Of a stretch of DNA of 64,000 nt, positions 55,601 through 63,771 are shown in pieces (positions within the stretch are counted from its first letter, which is position 1; each line of letters begins with the position of its first letter). The position numbers were made by a program, and so were the translations under genes. Under the pieces are notes generated by a model. The model was not told where the DNA came from. It was given only the letters and a program-made list of their open reading frames with translations, and did no database searches. This DNA is from Eubacterium barkeri (GTDB taxonomy: Bacteria > Bacillota > Clostridia > Eubacteriales > Eubacteriaceae), in NCBI RefSeq assembly GCF_900107125.1, contig NZ_FNOU01000009.1, positions 1 to 64,000 of the forward strand, read 5' to 3'.

Positions 55601-55760
55601 TAAGGATGCCCTGGATAAAGCCATGAATTGCCTGGCCCGCATCCGCACCACCGGCCGAACGGTGGGGATCATCTCCCATGTAGAGGAGCTCAAGGAACGG
55701 GTGGATGCCCAGGTTATCGTGGAAAAAACAGAGGCGGGCAGCCGCCTCCATCTTATTTAA
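52596..55760 (+). CDS. sbcC: Exonuclease subunit SbcC
   Basis: The 1054-residue Rad50-like ATPase has Walker A ISGPTGSGKTTLFDAICYAL (about 31-50), two long coiled coils (about 180-500 and 540-860) joined by a zinc hook CPVCG at about 525-529, and C-terminal signature SLSGGETFVAAL with Walker B TIFIDEGFATLD. It starts 14 bp inside sbcD with GGAGG upstream. Confidence 0.96.
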   Translation: MRPIKLIVQNFGPFIDESLDFSRLDEALFLISGPTGSGKTTLFDAICYALYHEASSPDRLAKGLKSDFVGDDALASVDFIFAVGAQTYRIHRIPEQRRKSQRGNRIVAQKHEVALYRLEAGEAHLIASAVEEVDAAIGEIIGLSYAQFRQIVLLPQGEFSRLLKASRNERQALLKSIFHLDIFESFAQRVEEHTSQVRRAFEELEHDCLREEQALLAIPGSPLADAIAGQSHTLDALLLLVSAQDQADEAEAEALGEALEKQNGRLQGVLAQLGAGESLNARFKAWEAEKEKAGLLKAKSQEMATLGRQRERGRAALDIRPLEKRYQEETRRHQQVKDELTQQEKAIQAQVQIQKGLAAQVAQVEDPAYRRESEEMEIQARRLGELSRRLGEFEDLSLRHKERQEAMEALQKRQEALTARVKEKTLLEEALSGDRKALLKGQGDQVDIRDEGTTLTTRIDGLAAIQEALEKMNASRRALKEMDRERLQVKQELKQWEQERDRIERIQQESAAGELAKHLQDGAPCPVCGAVHHPNPAIPLEALATTEDLKKAREACSRLSGRLAAMAEQNAFHTREKQAKRGEIEGQLTALNREPQLPDPIVLNQEIEILKKTRDQLRQRYKDEEGRLKALGQDIQTKEEQLKGLETALSQGQSIEAAYEEAKTALNESNGILQSKWREIEDQARDLGMSLLPGGGKGQIEDVLQRGKTLEEGVKRRQRKAEGILTELNQCRETLGGLEGTRQSLEKQTEEARTQRDTREKAFIDALDAAGFTRIDYQAYHRLKSEDLDAMAETLAAYDQRCATNTALLKGFEAELAGKTPVDLQVLQGEKVAIEEALGGLRESIGQITQRRRVNEVQVQRLGRLEAERRQVRHQLEILTELGDTIKGKVSGKPKIKLENYILSAYLSDILEAANGFLEESSNGRYRLMIAGNHGDKSSHGLEIEVDDAYTGKARSAASLSGGETFVAALSMALGLSDIIQSTAGGISLETIFIDEGFATLDKDALDKAMNCLARIRTTGRTVGIISHVEELKERVDAQVIVEKTEAGSRLHLI

Positions 55761-55778
55761 AGAAAGCAGGTATATCCA

Positions 55779-56333
55779 ATGAAAATCGTTGCTATTATGG
55801 GCAGCCATCGCAGCCATCACAATACAGCCGGCGCCCTGGATTATTTTTTAGAATGTCTGGGAGCTCCCGCTGTCAACCGCATTGATATCAACCAGGTGAT
55901 GATTAAACCCTGTATCGCCTGTGAATATTGTGCAAAGCACCCTGGAGAATGTGTCCAACAGGATGATATGACCGCCCTCTACCCCGAAATTATGGCGGCA
56001 GATCTCATCATTATGGCCGCTCCGGTGTATTTTTCCGCCTTTCCGGCCAAGCTCAAAAACTTCATCGATCGGGGACAGGTCTTTTTCAACCTGGAAAATA
56101 AAGAGAAGGTTAACCCTAAAAAGGTCGCCATCATCGCCCTGGGCGGTGCCAGGGCCTATGATGATCAATTCGTCAGCGTCTACGCCACCATGCGGTGGTA
56201 TCAGAACGACCTGAAGGCTACCCCTGCCGGCGCGGTGGAGATCCCAAACACCGACCGTATCCCCTTTGAGGAAAATGAGGAAGCCAAGGCAAGGCTGAAA
56301 AAACTGGCAGAGGTGTTACCGAATTTAAAATAA
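55779..56333 (+). CDS. Iron-sulfur flavoprotein (flavodoxin fold)
   Basis: The 184-residue flavodoxin-fold reductase starts KIVAIMGSHRSHHNTAG (FMN phosphate loop) and carries the compact Cys motif C45-x2-C48-x2-C51-x6-C58, fitting a [4Fe-4S] cluster of the Isf family. AAPVYFSAFPAKLKNFIDR is the second flavin contact. It may reduce oxygen or peroxide in anaerobes. It lies 18 bp after sbcC and may be cotranscribed. Confidence 0.88.
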   Translation: MKIVAIMGSHRSHHNTAGALDYFLECLGAPAVNRIDINQVMIKPCIACEYCAKHPGECVQQDDMTALYPEIMAADLIIMAAPVYFSAFPAKLKNFIDRGQVFFNLENKEKVNPKKVAIIALGGARAYDDQFVSVYATMRWYQNDLKATPAGAVEIPNTDRIPFEENEEAKARLKKLAEVLPNLK

Positions 56334-56347
56334 TCAAAGGCTCCCCC

Positions 56348-56376
56348 TTGACACCCCTCCCCCAAAGAGATATAAT
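56348..56376 (+). promoter_or_regulatory. Consensus promoter of the T-box-controlled ABC operon
   Basis: TTGACA (56348-56353) and TATAAT (56371-56376), both perfect, with 17 bp between. The predicted start is about 25 bases before Stem I of the T-box. Confidence 0.9.
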
Positions 56377-56407
56377 GAAAAAAATATAAACCCAAATAAA
56401 CCGTCGA

Positions 56408-56676
56408 ATAAGGGTAAGTAAGTCGGACCGGAAAGGTTAAAGAGAGCTGCCGCTTGGTGAAAGGCAGTACCCCACCACCGACCCAATGGCCTTATGAGGG
56501 CAGGAAAGAAAGGTAAGTATTTCCTGACGGGATCTCCACCTGTTATAAAGGGAGCGCATATGATGGTATGCGGAGCAAGCGGGCGCATGTGCGCCAACCC
56601 AGGGTGGTACCGCAGAATCAATGATAATCTGTCCCTCGGATCCGTAAGGATTCGGGGGATATCGTGTTTTTTGGGA
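56408..56676 (+). promoter_or_regulatory. T-box leader, best read as methionine-specific
   Basis: Stem I closes with ATAAGG (56408-56413) and CCTTAT (56490-56495); AGTA follows on the 5' side, and the 3' side of the specifier loop reads CCAATGG, giving AUG (56486-56488) then G, or UGG (56487-56489) then C. The T-box core AGGGTGGTACCGC is at 56601-56613, and the terminator hairpin TCCCTCGGATCC/GGATTCGGGGGA with T's ends near 56676. The bulge UGGU calls for discriminator A73 (Met), not G73 (Trp), and the codon is usually followed by a purine, so AUG is favoured. Confidence 0.9.
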
Positions 56677-56705
56677 AAAATAATAGAAACGAAAGAGGTC
56701 AAACA

Positions 56706-57713
56706 ATGAATCGGTTTATGAAAAAAGCAGCACTATCTGTAGCAGCATTACTCGTACTCGGTGGGGTGGCCACCGGTTGTAGCGGTGGCAGCACCGGGGG
56801 AAGCAGCGAAGGGAAAACCACCGTTGGCATCATTCAATACGCCTCCCATCCCTCCCTGGACAATTGCACCGAGGGCTTTAAGGAGGGCCTTAAAGAAGGG
56901 GGCTATACTGAAGGGGATAATCTGACCATTGACTTTCAGAATGCCCAGAACGATAATGCCAATGCGGAAACTATCGCTAAGAATATGGTCTCTAAAAAGT
57001 ACAATCTGATCTGCGGGGTGGCTACGCCAGCAGCCATGGCCGCCTACTCCGCTGCCAAGGGATCGGATATTCCCACGGTGTTTACGGCAGTGTCCGATCC
57101 GGTATCCGCAGGTCTGGTGAAAAGCCTGGCCAAGCCGGAAAACAACGCCACTGGTTCTTCAGATGTTCTGCCCCTGGAGGCCCAAATCAAGATGATCCGT
57201 GCCTTCCTTCCGAGCGCCAAGAAAATCGGGATTTTGTACACTACCAGCGAACCTAACTCCGTTTCCCAGCTGGAAAAATTCAAGGAAATCGCACCGGCCT
57301 ATGGCTTTGAGGTTGAAGCCCTGGGGGTGACCAATGCCTCGGAGGTAGCGGCGGGGGCAGCGACCCTGGTCTCTAAAAAGGTGGACTGCTTCAATAATTT
57401 TACAGATAACAACGTGGTGGATAATCTGACCACAGTCCTCAATGCCGCTGATGGTGCCGGGATTCCGGTCTTTGGATCGGAAGAAGAACAGGTGAAAAAT
57501 GGCTGTCTGGCCTCTGAAGGGATTGACTATGTGGCCCTGGGTAAAGAAACTGGAAAAATGGCGGCTAAGATTTTAAAGGGTGAAGCCAAGGCCTCTGAAA
57601 TGCCCGTGTACCAGGCAGAGACTTTTGCGCCGGTGTATAACAAGACAGTCATGGAAAAACTGGGGTTAACCCTTCCCGCAGACCTGTCCACAGCCACAAA
57701 CATCAGCAAATAA
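56706..57713 (+). CDS. ABC transporter substrate-binding lipoprotein (PF04392 family)
   Basis: The 335-residue lipoprotein has a signal with Cys25 (LGGVATGC), then a two-lobed binding fold of the ABC_sub_bind type: VGIIQYASHPSLDNCTEGFKEGL, the mid-domain LICGVATPAAMAAYSA and IPTVFTAVSDPVSAGLV. Relatives include the TrpX proteins, so a tryptophan label is tempting, but the leader indicates methionine. It is the first gene of the operon; AGAGG precedes the ATG. Confidence 0.9.
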   Translation: MNRFMKKAALSVAALLVLGGVATGCSGGSTGGSSEGKTTVGIIQYASHPSLDNCTEGFKEGLKEGGYTEGDNLTIDFQNAQNDNANAETIAKNMVSKKYNLICGVATPAAMAAYSAAKGSDIPTVFTAVSDPVSAGLVKSLAKPENNATGSSDVLPLEAQIKMIRAFLPSAKKIGILYTTSEPNSVSQLEKFKEIAPAYGFEVEALGVTNASEVAAGAATLVSKKVDCFNNFTDNNVVDNLTTVLNAADGAGIPVFGSEEEQVKNGCLASEGIDYVALGKETGKMAAKILKGEAKASEMPVYQAETFAPVYNKTVMEKLGLTLPADLSTATNISK

Positions 57714-57746
57714 TTACAACTATGAATAAGGAGTGATGGAATCATT

Positions 57747-58634
57747 ATGGATATCATCAGCGGTTTGGTCATTAATGTATTAGAAGAGGGCTTTATCTAT
57801 GGCGTCATGGCCATGGGGGTCTATATTACCTACACGGTATTGGGGTTTCCCGATTTGTCCGTGGATGGGACCTTCCCCCTGGGCATGTGCGCCGCCGCCG
57901 TCCTCATCACCCTGGGGGTGAACCCCTGGGTGGCCTGTATCCTCGCCTTTATCGCCGGAGCAGCCGCTGGCTGCGTCACCGGCTTTCTCAACGTGCGCCT
58001 GGGGATTACAGATTTGCTCTCCGGCATCCTGGTGATGACAGGGCTATGGAGTGTAAATCTGGCCCTCACCGGGGGCTCGGCAGTGATGCCCTTTTTTGAT
58101 ATGCCGACCATTTTTACAACCGGTTTAGGGCGTCTGATGGGCAGTGATTTAGCGGTTATTTTGACGGCAGGGCTTTTGTGTATCGCCGTGAAGCTAATCA
58201 TGGATGTCTACCTGAAAACCAAGTCTGGGATGCTCCTGCGGGCGGCTGGGGATAATCCCACCTATGTGATTTCCCTGGGGAAGGACCCCGGGAAAATGAA
58301 GATCATCGGGCTGGCCATCGGCAATGGCTGTACGGCCCTGTCGGGCTGCATTTTTGCCCAGCAAACCGAGTCCGCCAATGTGGCGGCGGGTACCGGCATG
58401 GTGGTCATGGCCCTGGCTTCCGTTATCATTGGGATTAATCTCTTCAAAAAGGTGAAATTGATCAAACCCACCCTGGCCGTTGTTCTAGGGGCCATGATTT
58501 ACAAAGCCTGTCTGACCCTGGCCATGCAGTTGGGGTTACCAACCAATTATCTCAAACTGCTGATGGCGGTGATCTTCACCATCGCCCTGGTGGCTAATAA
58601 TCGATTCAGCGGAAGGGGAAAAGCCAATGCCTGA
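57747..58634 (+). CDS. ABC transporter permease (LivH-like)
   Basis: The 295-residue permease has eight or more membrane segments and the start FIYGVMAMGVYITYTVLGFPDLSVDGTF, typical of permeases partnering PF04392 binding proteins. LLRAAGDNP is the coupling-helix region. It overlaps the ATPase gene by 8 bp. Confidence 0.92.
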   Translation: MDIISGLVINVLEEGFIYGVMAMGVYITYTVLGFPDLSVDGTFPLGMCAAAVLITLGVNPWVACILAFIAGAAAGCVTGFLNVRLGITDLLSGILVMTGLWSVNLALTGGSAVMPFFDMPTIFTTGLGRLMGSDLAVILTAGLLCIAVKLIMDVYLKTKSGMLLRAAGDNPTYVISLGKDPGKMKIIGLAIGNGCTALSGCIFAQQTESANVAAGTGMVVMALASVIIGINLFKKVKLIKPTLAVVLGAMIYKACLTLAMQLGLPTNYLKLLMAVIFTIALVANNRFSGRGKANA

Positions 58635-59427
58635 ACACATCACACCCCGTATTGCAATGGAGCATATTCATAAAACCTTTAATCCTGGCTCGGTCAATGA
58701 GGTGACGGTTTTTGATGACTTTAACCTGACCATCCCCCATGGCCAATTTGTCACTGTGGTGGGCTCCAACGGTTCGGGAAAAACCACCATGCTCAATCTG
58801 CTCTGTGGCAGTATTCCCGTGGATTCCGGAAAGATGATCGTGGACGGTGTCGATATCACCAACATCCCGGAATATAAGCGTTCGACCACCATTGGGCGGG
58901 TTTACCAGGACCCATCCAAGGGAACCTGCGCCTCGATGACCATTTTAGAAAACATGGCCTTGGCGGATAACAAGGGCAAGGGCTTCGGCCTGGGCCTGGG
59001 GGTGGATAAACGCCGGAAGGATTTCTATCGCAGCCAGCTGACACTGCTGGGGATGGGGTTAGAGGATAAACTGGCCGTCAGCGTCGGAGCCCTCTCCGGT
59101 GGGCAGCGCCAGGCCCTGGCTCTGCTCTTAGCCACCATGACCCCCCTGGACCTCCTCATCCTCGATGAGCACACCGCCGCCCTGGACCCTGCCTCCAGTG
59201 AGACCGTCATGGCTCTGACCGACCGCTTTGTAAAGGAAAAGGGTCTCACCACCCTCATGGTCACCCACAACCTGAAATTTGCCGTCAACTATGGCAACCG
59301 CCTGCTCATGATGTACCGTGGACAGGCGATTCTCGACCTCTTTGGCGAAGCCCGAAGGAATGTTTCCGTCAAGGACCTGACCGATAAATTCACAAGCATT
59401 AGCATTGAAGATGGCAATAATATGTAA
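58627..59427 (+). CDS. ABC transporter ATP-binding protein
   Basis: The 266-residue ATPase has Walker A GSNGSGKTTMLNLLCG (about 39-54), signature LSGGQRQALALLLA, Walker B LLILDEHTAALDP and a switch His in MVTHNLKFA. Glu-His instead of Glu-Pro after Walker B is normal in this subfamily. It energises uptake through the permease above. Confidence 0.94.
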   Translation: MPEHITPRIAMEHIHKTFNPGSVNEVTVFDDFNLTIPHGQFVTVVGSNGSGKTTMLNLLCGSIPVDSGKMIVDGVDITNIPEYKRSTTIGRVYQDPSKGTCASMTILENMALADNKGKGFGLGLGVDKRRKDFYRSQLTLLGMGLEDKLAVSVGALSGGQRQALALLLATMTPLDLLILDEHTAALDPASSETVMALTDRFVKEKGLTTLMVTHNLKFAVNYGNRLLMMYRGQAILDLFGEARRNVSVKDLTDKFTSISIEDGNNM

Positions 59428-59453
59428 CCTGCCTTAAAACCCCCTGGCAGTCC

Positions 59454-59482
59454 TTGACCCTATGGTATAAATGCTTTACAAT
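59454..59482 (+). promoter_or_regulatory. Promoter of the 59.5-kb lipoprotein
   Basis: TTGACC (59454-59459) and TACAAT (59477-59482) are 17 bp apart, 32 bp before the start codon. Confidence 0.75.
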
Positions 59483-59513
59483 GAGAAAAAGACACAATGA
59501 GGAGGGGAAACCC

Positions 59514-59993
59514 ATGAAAAAGATTAAAATGGCGCTGACCTTTTTTTTGGCCGGGCTGTGTATGTTGGTTTTGGCAGGCTGCGGGGAACCGGAAACAAAA
59601 GAAGGGACCAATGCGGCAGCCTTCACAGTCATAACCAATGAAAAGGGATATGAGGTAACAGACTTAACCGCCAATCTTCAGGAAGAGGGACTGCTGACCG
59701 CTTTAAAGGCACAGAAGAAAGATTCCCAGAGCATCACCCTTCGGTTTTACGATTTCCAGACCGAGGATCAGGCCAAAAGCTATTACGATACCCTGGTCAA
59801 GGGTTATGGAACGGAAAATCCCAGTAAAGAGAAGACCACTGAGGGTCAAAATTACACGACCTATCGGGCGGAGTTCAGTCAAATGAATAATGAAGTCATC
59901 CTCAGTCGGGTGAATCACAGCATTGTCTATATTATTGGGGATATGGGGGATGATATTTCAGAGGATCAGCTGGCCAAGGACCTGGGTGTTTAA
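59514..59993 (+). CDS. Unknown lipoprotein
   Basis: The 159-residue protein has a lipoprotein signal with LVLAGC at Cys23 and GGAGG upstream of the ATG. The mature part is a small alpha/beta domain (FTVITNEKGYEVTDL, YDFQTEDQAKSYYDTLVKGYG). I do not recognise the family; the form is like other small clostridial lipoproteins. It has its own promoter. Confidence 0.7.
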   Translation: MKKIKMALTFFLAGLCMLVLAGCGEPETKEGTNAAAFTVITNEKGYEVTDLTANLQEEGLLTALKAQKKDSQSITLRFYDFQTEDQAKSYYDTLVKGYGTENPSKEKTTEGQNYTTYRAEFSQMNNEVILSRVNHSIVYIIGDMGDDISEDQLAKDLGV

Positions 59994-60116
59994 TCAATAC
60001 AAGAATTTATTCTTTTTTCCCCTTGAGGGGATGGTCAGGAATGACTATACTGAATAGAGAGAATAAACAGGGATGACAAAGGAGTCGCTGGGAATTAAAC
60101 AGCGAGGTGACAGTTG

Positions 60117-60827
60117 ATGAAACAATTGAAAAAAGAGCTTTCAATGCGGCACGGTGGACGGGTATTGGATATTGCGACCCGTTATGGTGAATTCGCCTTT
60201 AAATTAAAGGATGGATTACGGGATTATACAATGATCCTGGCAGTGGATTGTGACGAACAGACCATTGCAGAGGCCAAGGAAAAACATCATGACGATGACA
60301 TCTGTTTTGAAGTGATGGATGGTGGACATCTGGATTTGCCGGAGAATAGTATGGATACCGTGTGCTTGTCCAATTCCATGCACCATGTGGAGGATGTCGA
60401 GCGTGTGTTTTCGGAAATGCTGCGGGTGTTAAAACCCGGGGGAACCTTCATCGTCAATGAAATGCCCTGTGATGGCCAGGAGGGTCCCCGGAAAACCCAT
60501 GTCGCACTACATCATTTAGGCGGCGAAATTGATACCATTTTGGGACAGCATCATGGGGCGACCTGGCCAAAAGCTGACATTATTCGAGGCGTAGAGGCCC
60601 TGGGTCTAGACAATTTGATGATTTTTGAAGACGAGGAAACGGATTCCATTTGGGATGAGAAACTCCAGGCCAAGGCCGCAAAGATTTCTGACAAGGTTGA
60701 AAAGGTGAAGGATCATCCCCAATATCTGGAATTTAAGAAACGCGCAGCAGAGATTGAAGCCATGGCGAAAAACAATGGAATAAAACGCTGCAGACAATTA
60801 GTGCTTATTGGTGAAAAAAGCAAATAA
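60117..60827 (+). CDS. SAM-dependent class I methyltransferase
   Basis: The 236-residue protein has motif I VLDIATRYGEFAFKL (GxG changed to a Tyr-Gly context), a motif II acid VDCDEQTI, and VCLSNSMHHVEDVERVFSEMLRVLKPGG, typical of UbiE-like small-molecule methyltransferases. The substrate is unknown. The ATG at 60117 has GAGGTG upstream; a TTG one codon earlier is less likely. A terminator follows. Confidence 0.88.
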   Translation: MKQLKKELSMRHGGRVLDIATRYGEFAFKLKDGLRDYTMILAVDCDEQTIAEAKEKHHDDDICFEVMDGGHLDLPENSMDTVCLSNSMHHVEDVERVFSEMLRVLKPGGTFIVNEMPCDGQEGPRKTHVALHHLGGEIDTILGQHHGATWPKADIIRGVEALGLDNLMIFEDEETDSIWDEKLQAKAAKISDKVEKVKDHPQYLEFKKRAAEIEAMAKNNGIKRCRQLVLIGEKSK

Positions 60828-60836
60828 GGTTGGATC

Positions 60837-60870
60837 AAAGCCCCCGAAAGGTCATATTTCGGGGGCTTTT
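60837..60870 (+). terminator. Terminator after the methyltransferase gene
   Basis: AAAGCCCCCGAAA and TTTCGGGGGCTTTT form a 13-bp stem with T's on the plus strand. Confidence 0.85.
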
Positions 60871-60899
60871 GTGGAAAATCAACAGGAGGTTGACGCAGT

Positions 60900-62741
60900 A
60901 TGGAAGCACACATCATCATCTACTTTACAACAGACCTCCATGGCGTATTCCGAGGAAATGGCAGCCATGCCATTGGCATGGCCCACATTGGAGGATTGAA
61001 ACACTACCATCCTGAGGCTCTGTTGGTGGATGCCGGGGATGCCACCCAAGGGGGGCTTTTAAGCCGTCTGAGTGCCGGAAAGGATATGATCGCTATGATG
61101 AATGCCGCCCATTACGATGTGGCGGCTGTGGGGAATCATGATTTTGATTATGGCTATGGGTATCTGGTAGAGAATGCACGATACGCCCACTTCCCTCTAC
61201 TGTCGGCTAACGGACAACGTTATGGACGGGGAATCCTTGAGGGAGAGACATACCATCATGGGCAGTGCATTAATAATGGCAGAACCGCCGTGTTTACCCG
61301 CTGTGGGAAACGCATCGGTTTTTTTAGTGTGGGAACGCCGGATCTTTTTCCCCAAAGCTGCCAGGGATATCCCGGGGAACAGGGTGGCATCACCATCATG
61401 CCCCCCATCCCCGCAGCCAGGGAATGTGTGGCGGCCCTTAAGGCCCAGGGGGCAGATTTTATCATTGCTCTGGCCCATTTGGGAAACGATGCCTCGGTGG
61501 GCCTTTCTGATTCCAGTAATGGTCTGGCCGAGGCCATGGCGGGTTTGGGATTGGATGTTATTATTGATGGTCACAGCCACGCCAATGAATCGGGCCGGTG
61601 GGTGGGGGATACCCTTATCGTTCAAAGCGGCAGCTATGCCAGCCGTGTGGGGAGGCTGACCATCAATCCCATTACCCGGGAGATGACCAGTATCCTGCTG
61701 CGTCCCCAGGAGATTCGGGGAATGGTCGATCCTGATGAGAATGTCCTCCGGGTCCGTGCAGCCCTGGAGAATCGCTACAAGGATGTGATGGACAACCAGA
61801 CCCTGAAACTGCCCCATACCCTTTGGGGCGGAACGGTAGAGGGCGTGAATGTTGGCCGCCTGACGGAGACCAGTCTCGGAGATGCTGTGGCCGATGCCAT
61901 GGCCCTGGCCGCTAAAAAACGGTTTGGGGACCAGGGGCTGCCCATTATTGCCATGCAAAATGGCGGCGGAATCCGAACCCGCCTATGCCGGGGGAATATT
62001 ACCCGGGAAAATAGCATTCGGGTCCTTCCCTTTGACAATAAACTCTATTTTGCACGGATAACCCCAGCTGTCCTGTACAAGGCCATGGAGAATGGTGTTT
62101 CTCGAATTCTGGGACAGGACCCTTACACGGGGCGGCTCCAGGGAGCGGCAGGCCGTTTCCCCCAAATATCGGGATTCACCCTGGATTATGATCCGGATGC
62201 CCCAGGTGGTCAAAGGGTTCGTGCCATCACGTTAGAGGGAGAAGAGACCCCCTTAGATCCCCAGGATAGGACCCGTGTCATTGTCATTGCCCTGGATGAG
62301 GCTAAAATCATCGGGGGCGATGATTATACCATGCTCATGGGTTTAGAGGATTTGGGTGAAACCAGCGAGCTGGAACCGGCACTGTGGCATTACCTGAAGC
62401 ATTATTCCAAGTCAGCCAGGGATTGGAGGCCAAGGATTCGGACCGTGGGGCAGTATCAGCCCAGTCCCTACGATGCCACCCTGAGAGTTATGTGGGGTGG
62501 AAAGCCCTATAGTGGTGAGATGACCTATCGTGTTGACGATGGTCCCATCAAAACGGTGCGATCTGAGGCAGGAAAGTGCAAACTGCCATCGCTCTCCCCC
62601 GGGGCCCACACCATCACCCTCATGGGAATGGACATTCTGGTGGATAATTATGCAGGACTTGGCAGTGTGGAAAACCCCGTCCCCGTAGTTGTACTGGATG
62701 CCAACCTTGAAGAAAGCACCACCCGATGTTATAATGATTAG
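60900..62741 (+). CDS. 5'-nucleotidase/UshA-family metallophosphoesterase without signal peptide
   Basis: The 613-residue protein has the catalytic half (TTDLHGVFRG, DAGDATQGGLLS, VGNHDFDYGYG, LAHLGND, IDGHSHANESG) and a substrate domain (AMQNGGGIRTRL, RVLPFDNKLY, then the FTLDYDPDAPGGQRV region). These enzymes normally act outside the cell, but this one begins MEAHIIIYFTTDLHG with no signal. After about residue 505 an extra domain with strand-like sequence (YDATLRVMWGGKPYSGEMTY) is appended. AGGAGG lies ten bases before the ATG. Confidence 0.87.
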   Translation: MEAHIIIYFTTDLHGVFRGNGSHAIGMAHIGGLKHYHPEALLVDAGDATQGGLLSRLSAGKDMIAMMNAAHYDVAAVGNHDFDYGYGYLVENARYAHFPLLSANGQRYGRGILEGETYHHGQCINNGRTAVFTRCGKRIGFFSVGTPDLFPQSCQGYPGEQGGITIMPPIPAARECVAALKAQGADFIIALAHLGNDASVGLSDSSNGLAEAMAGLGLDVIIDGHSHANESGRWVGDTLIVQSGSYASRVGRLTINPITREMTSILLRPQEIRGMVDPDENVLRVRAALENRYKDVMDNQTLKLPHTLWGGTVEGVNVGRLTETSLGDAVADAMALAAKKRFGDQGLPIIAMQNGGGIRTRLCRGNITRENSIRVLPFDNKLYFARITPAVLYKAMENGVSRILGQDPYTGRLQGAAGRFPQISGFTLDYDPDAPGGQRVRAITLEGEETPLDPQDRTRVIVIALDEAKIIGGDDYTMLMGLEDLGETSELEPALWHYLKHYSKSARDWRPRIRTVGQYQPSPYDATLRVMWGGKPYSGEMTYRVDDGPIKTVRSEAGKCKLPSLSPGAHTITLMGMDILVDNYAGLGSVENPVPVVVLDANLEESTTRCYND

Positions 62742-62845
62742 TATGAATTTTCAAAAATAAAGCTTGGGTATCTTACTTCCCAGCACCTTGGTCCGATAGG
62801 CTATGTAGGCTTTGACTTTAGGTCGATGGGGGGAGGAGGAAAAGA

Positions 62846-63745
62846 ATGAATAAGTCAGCAGGACTCAGTGTCCTTCTAGCGGCCAGTTTTTGGGGGATTA
62901 TCGGCGTTTTTGTCAATACCCTGACGGCCATGGGATTTACCAATAGTGAAATTATATTTGTCCGGGCCATTATGACGACGCTTTGTATCTTTGGGTGGCT
63001 TTTTATCAAAGACCGGGAGGCGATTCCCATTAAAGTAAAGGACCTGTGGATCTTTATGGGAATGGGGATTTTGAGTTTTGTGTGCTTTAATCTCTGCTAC
63101 CTTCAGTGTATTGCCATCACGGGGATGTCTGTGGCGGCGGTGTTACTGTACACCTCCCCTATTTTCGTTATGCTGTTTTCCATCGTGCTCTTCAAGGAAA
63201 GGATGACCCGAGGGAAGGGCATTGCCCTGCTTCTGGCCTTTGGAGGCTGTGTTTTAGTGACAGGGATTATCGGTGATAATGGCCAAACCCTGACTTTAAC
63301 AGGCATTCTGCTGGGGCTGGGCTCCGGACTGGGGTATTCTCTGTATACGGTTTTTGGACACTACGGGGTTGCCCGTTACAACTCACTTTCAGTGACTGCC
63401 TGGGCTTTTCTTTTCGGAACCCTGGGTATTTTACCCTTTGTGGACTTTGGACATATGCTGATGGTTATGGCGAATAGTCCCTTGGCTCTGGCCCTGATTC
63501 TCCTTTGTGGTTTGGTAACCAATGTGCTGCCTTATATCTGTTACACCTATGGACTGGCCAAGATGGAAGGGAGTAAGGCTGCTATCCTTGCCTGTCTGGA
63601 ACCCGTGGTGGCCACCATCGTGGGTGTACTGGTCTACGGTGAGCCCATTACGTTAACCGGGACCCTGGGGATTGTCCTGGTCATTGGTGCAGTCGGTGTC
63701 CTCAATCGGGATTTTGGTCAGAAGGATGTGCCGGAGAAGGATTGA
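62846..63745 (+). CDS. EamA/DMT-superfamily transporter
   Basis: The 299-residue protein has ten predicted membrane segments in two EamA halves, with VLLAASFWGIIGVFVNTL near the start and KMEGSKAAILACLEPVVATIVG late. Such carriers export amino acids or metabolites; the substrate cannot be told. GGAGGAGG precedes the ATG. Confidence 0.9.
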   Translation: MNKSAGLSVLLAASFWGIIGVFVNTLTAMGFTNSEIIFVRAIMTTLCIFGWLFIKDREAIPIKVKDLWIFMGMGILSFVCFNLCYLQCIAITGMSVAAVLLYTSPIFVMLFSIVLFKERMTRGKGIALLLAFGGCVLVTGIIGDNGQTLTLTGILLGLGSGLGYSLYTVFGHYGVARYNSLSVTAWAFLFGTLGILPFVDFGHMLMVMANSPLALALILLCGLVTNVLPYICYTYGLAKMEGSKAAILACLEPVVATIVGVLVYGEPITLTGTLGIVLVIGAVGVLNRDFGQKDVPEKD

Positions 63746-63771
63746 AAGAGCCAATTTGGCTCTCAAAGTGA

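Noticed and set aside
56408-56705. Calling the ABC operon leader a tryptophan T-box because UGG is readable
   Set aside because: UGG would be followed by C and would pair with a G73 tRNA, whereas the bulge reads UGGU, so AUG is favoured; kept as an alternative in the entry.
61197-61958. Long open frame on the minus strand inside the nucleotidase gene (253 codons)
   Set aside because: Antisense to clear catalytic motifs and without any family features.
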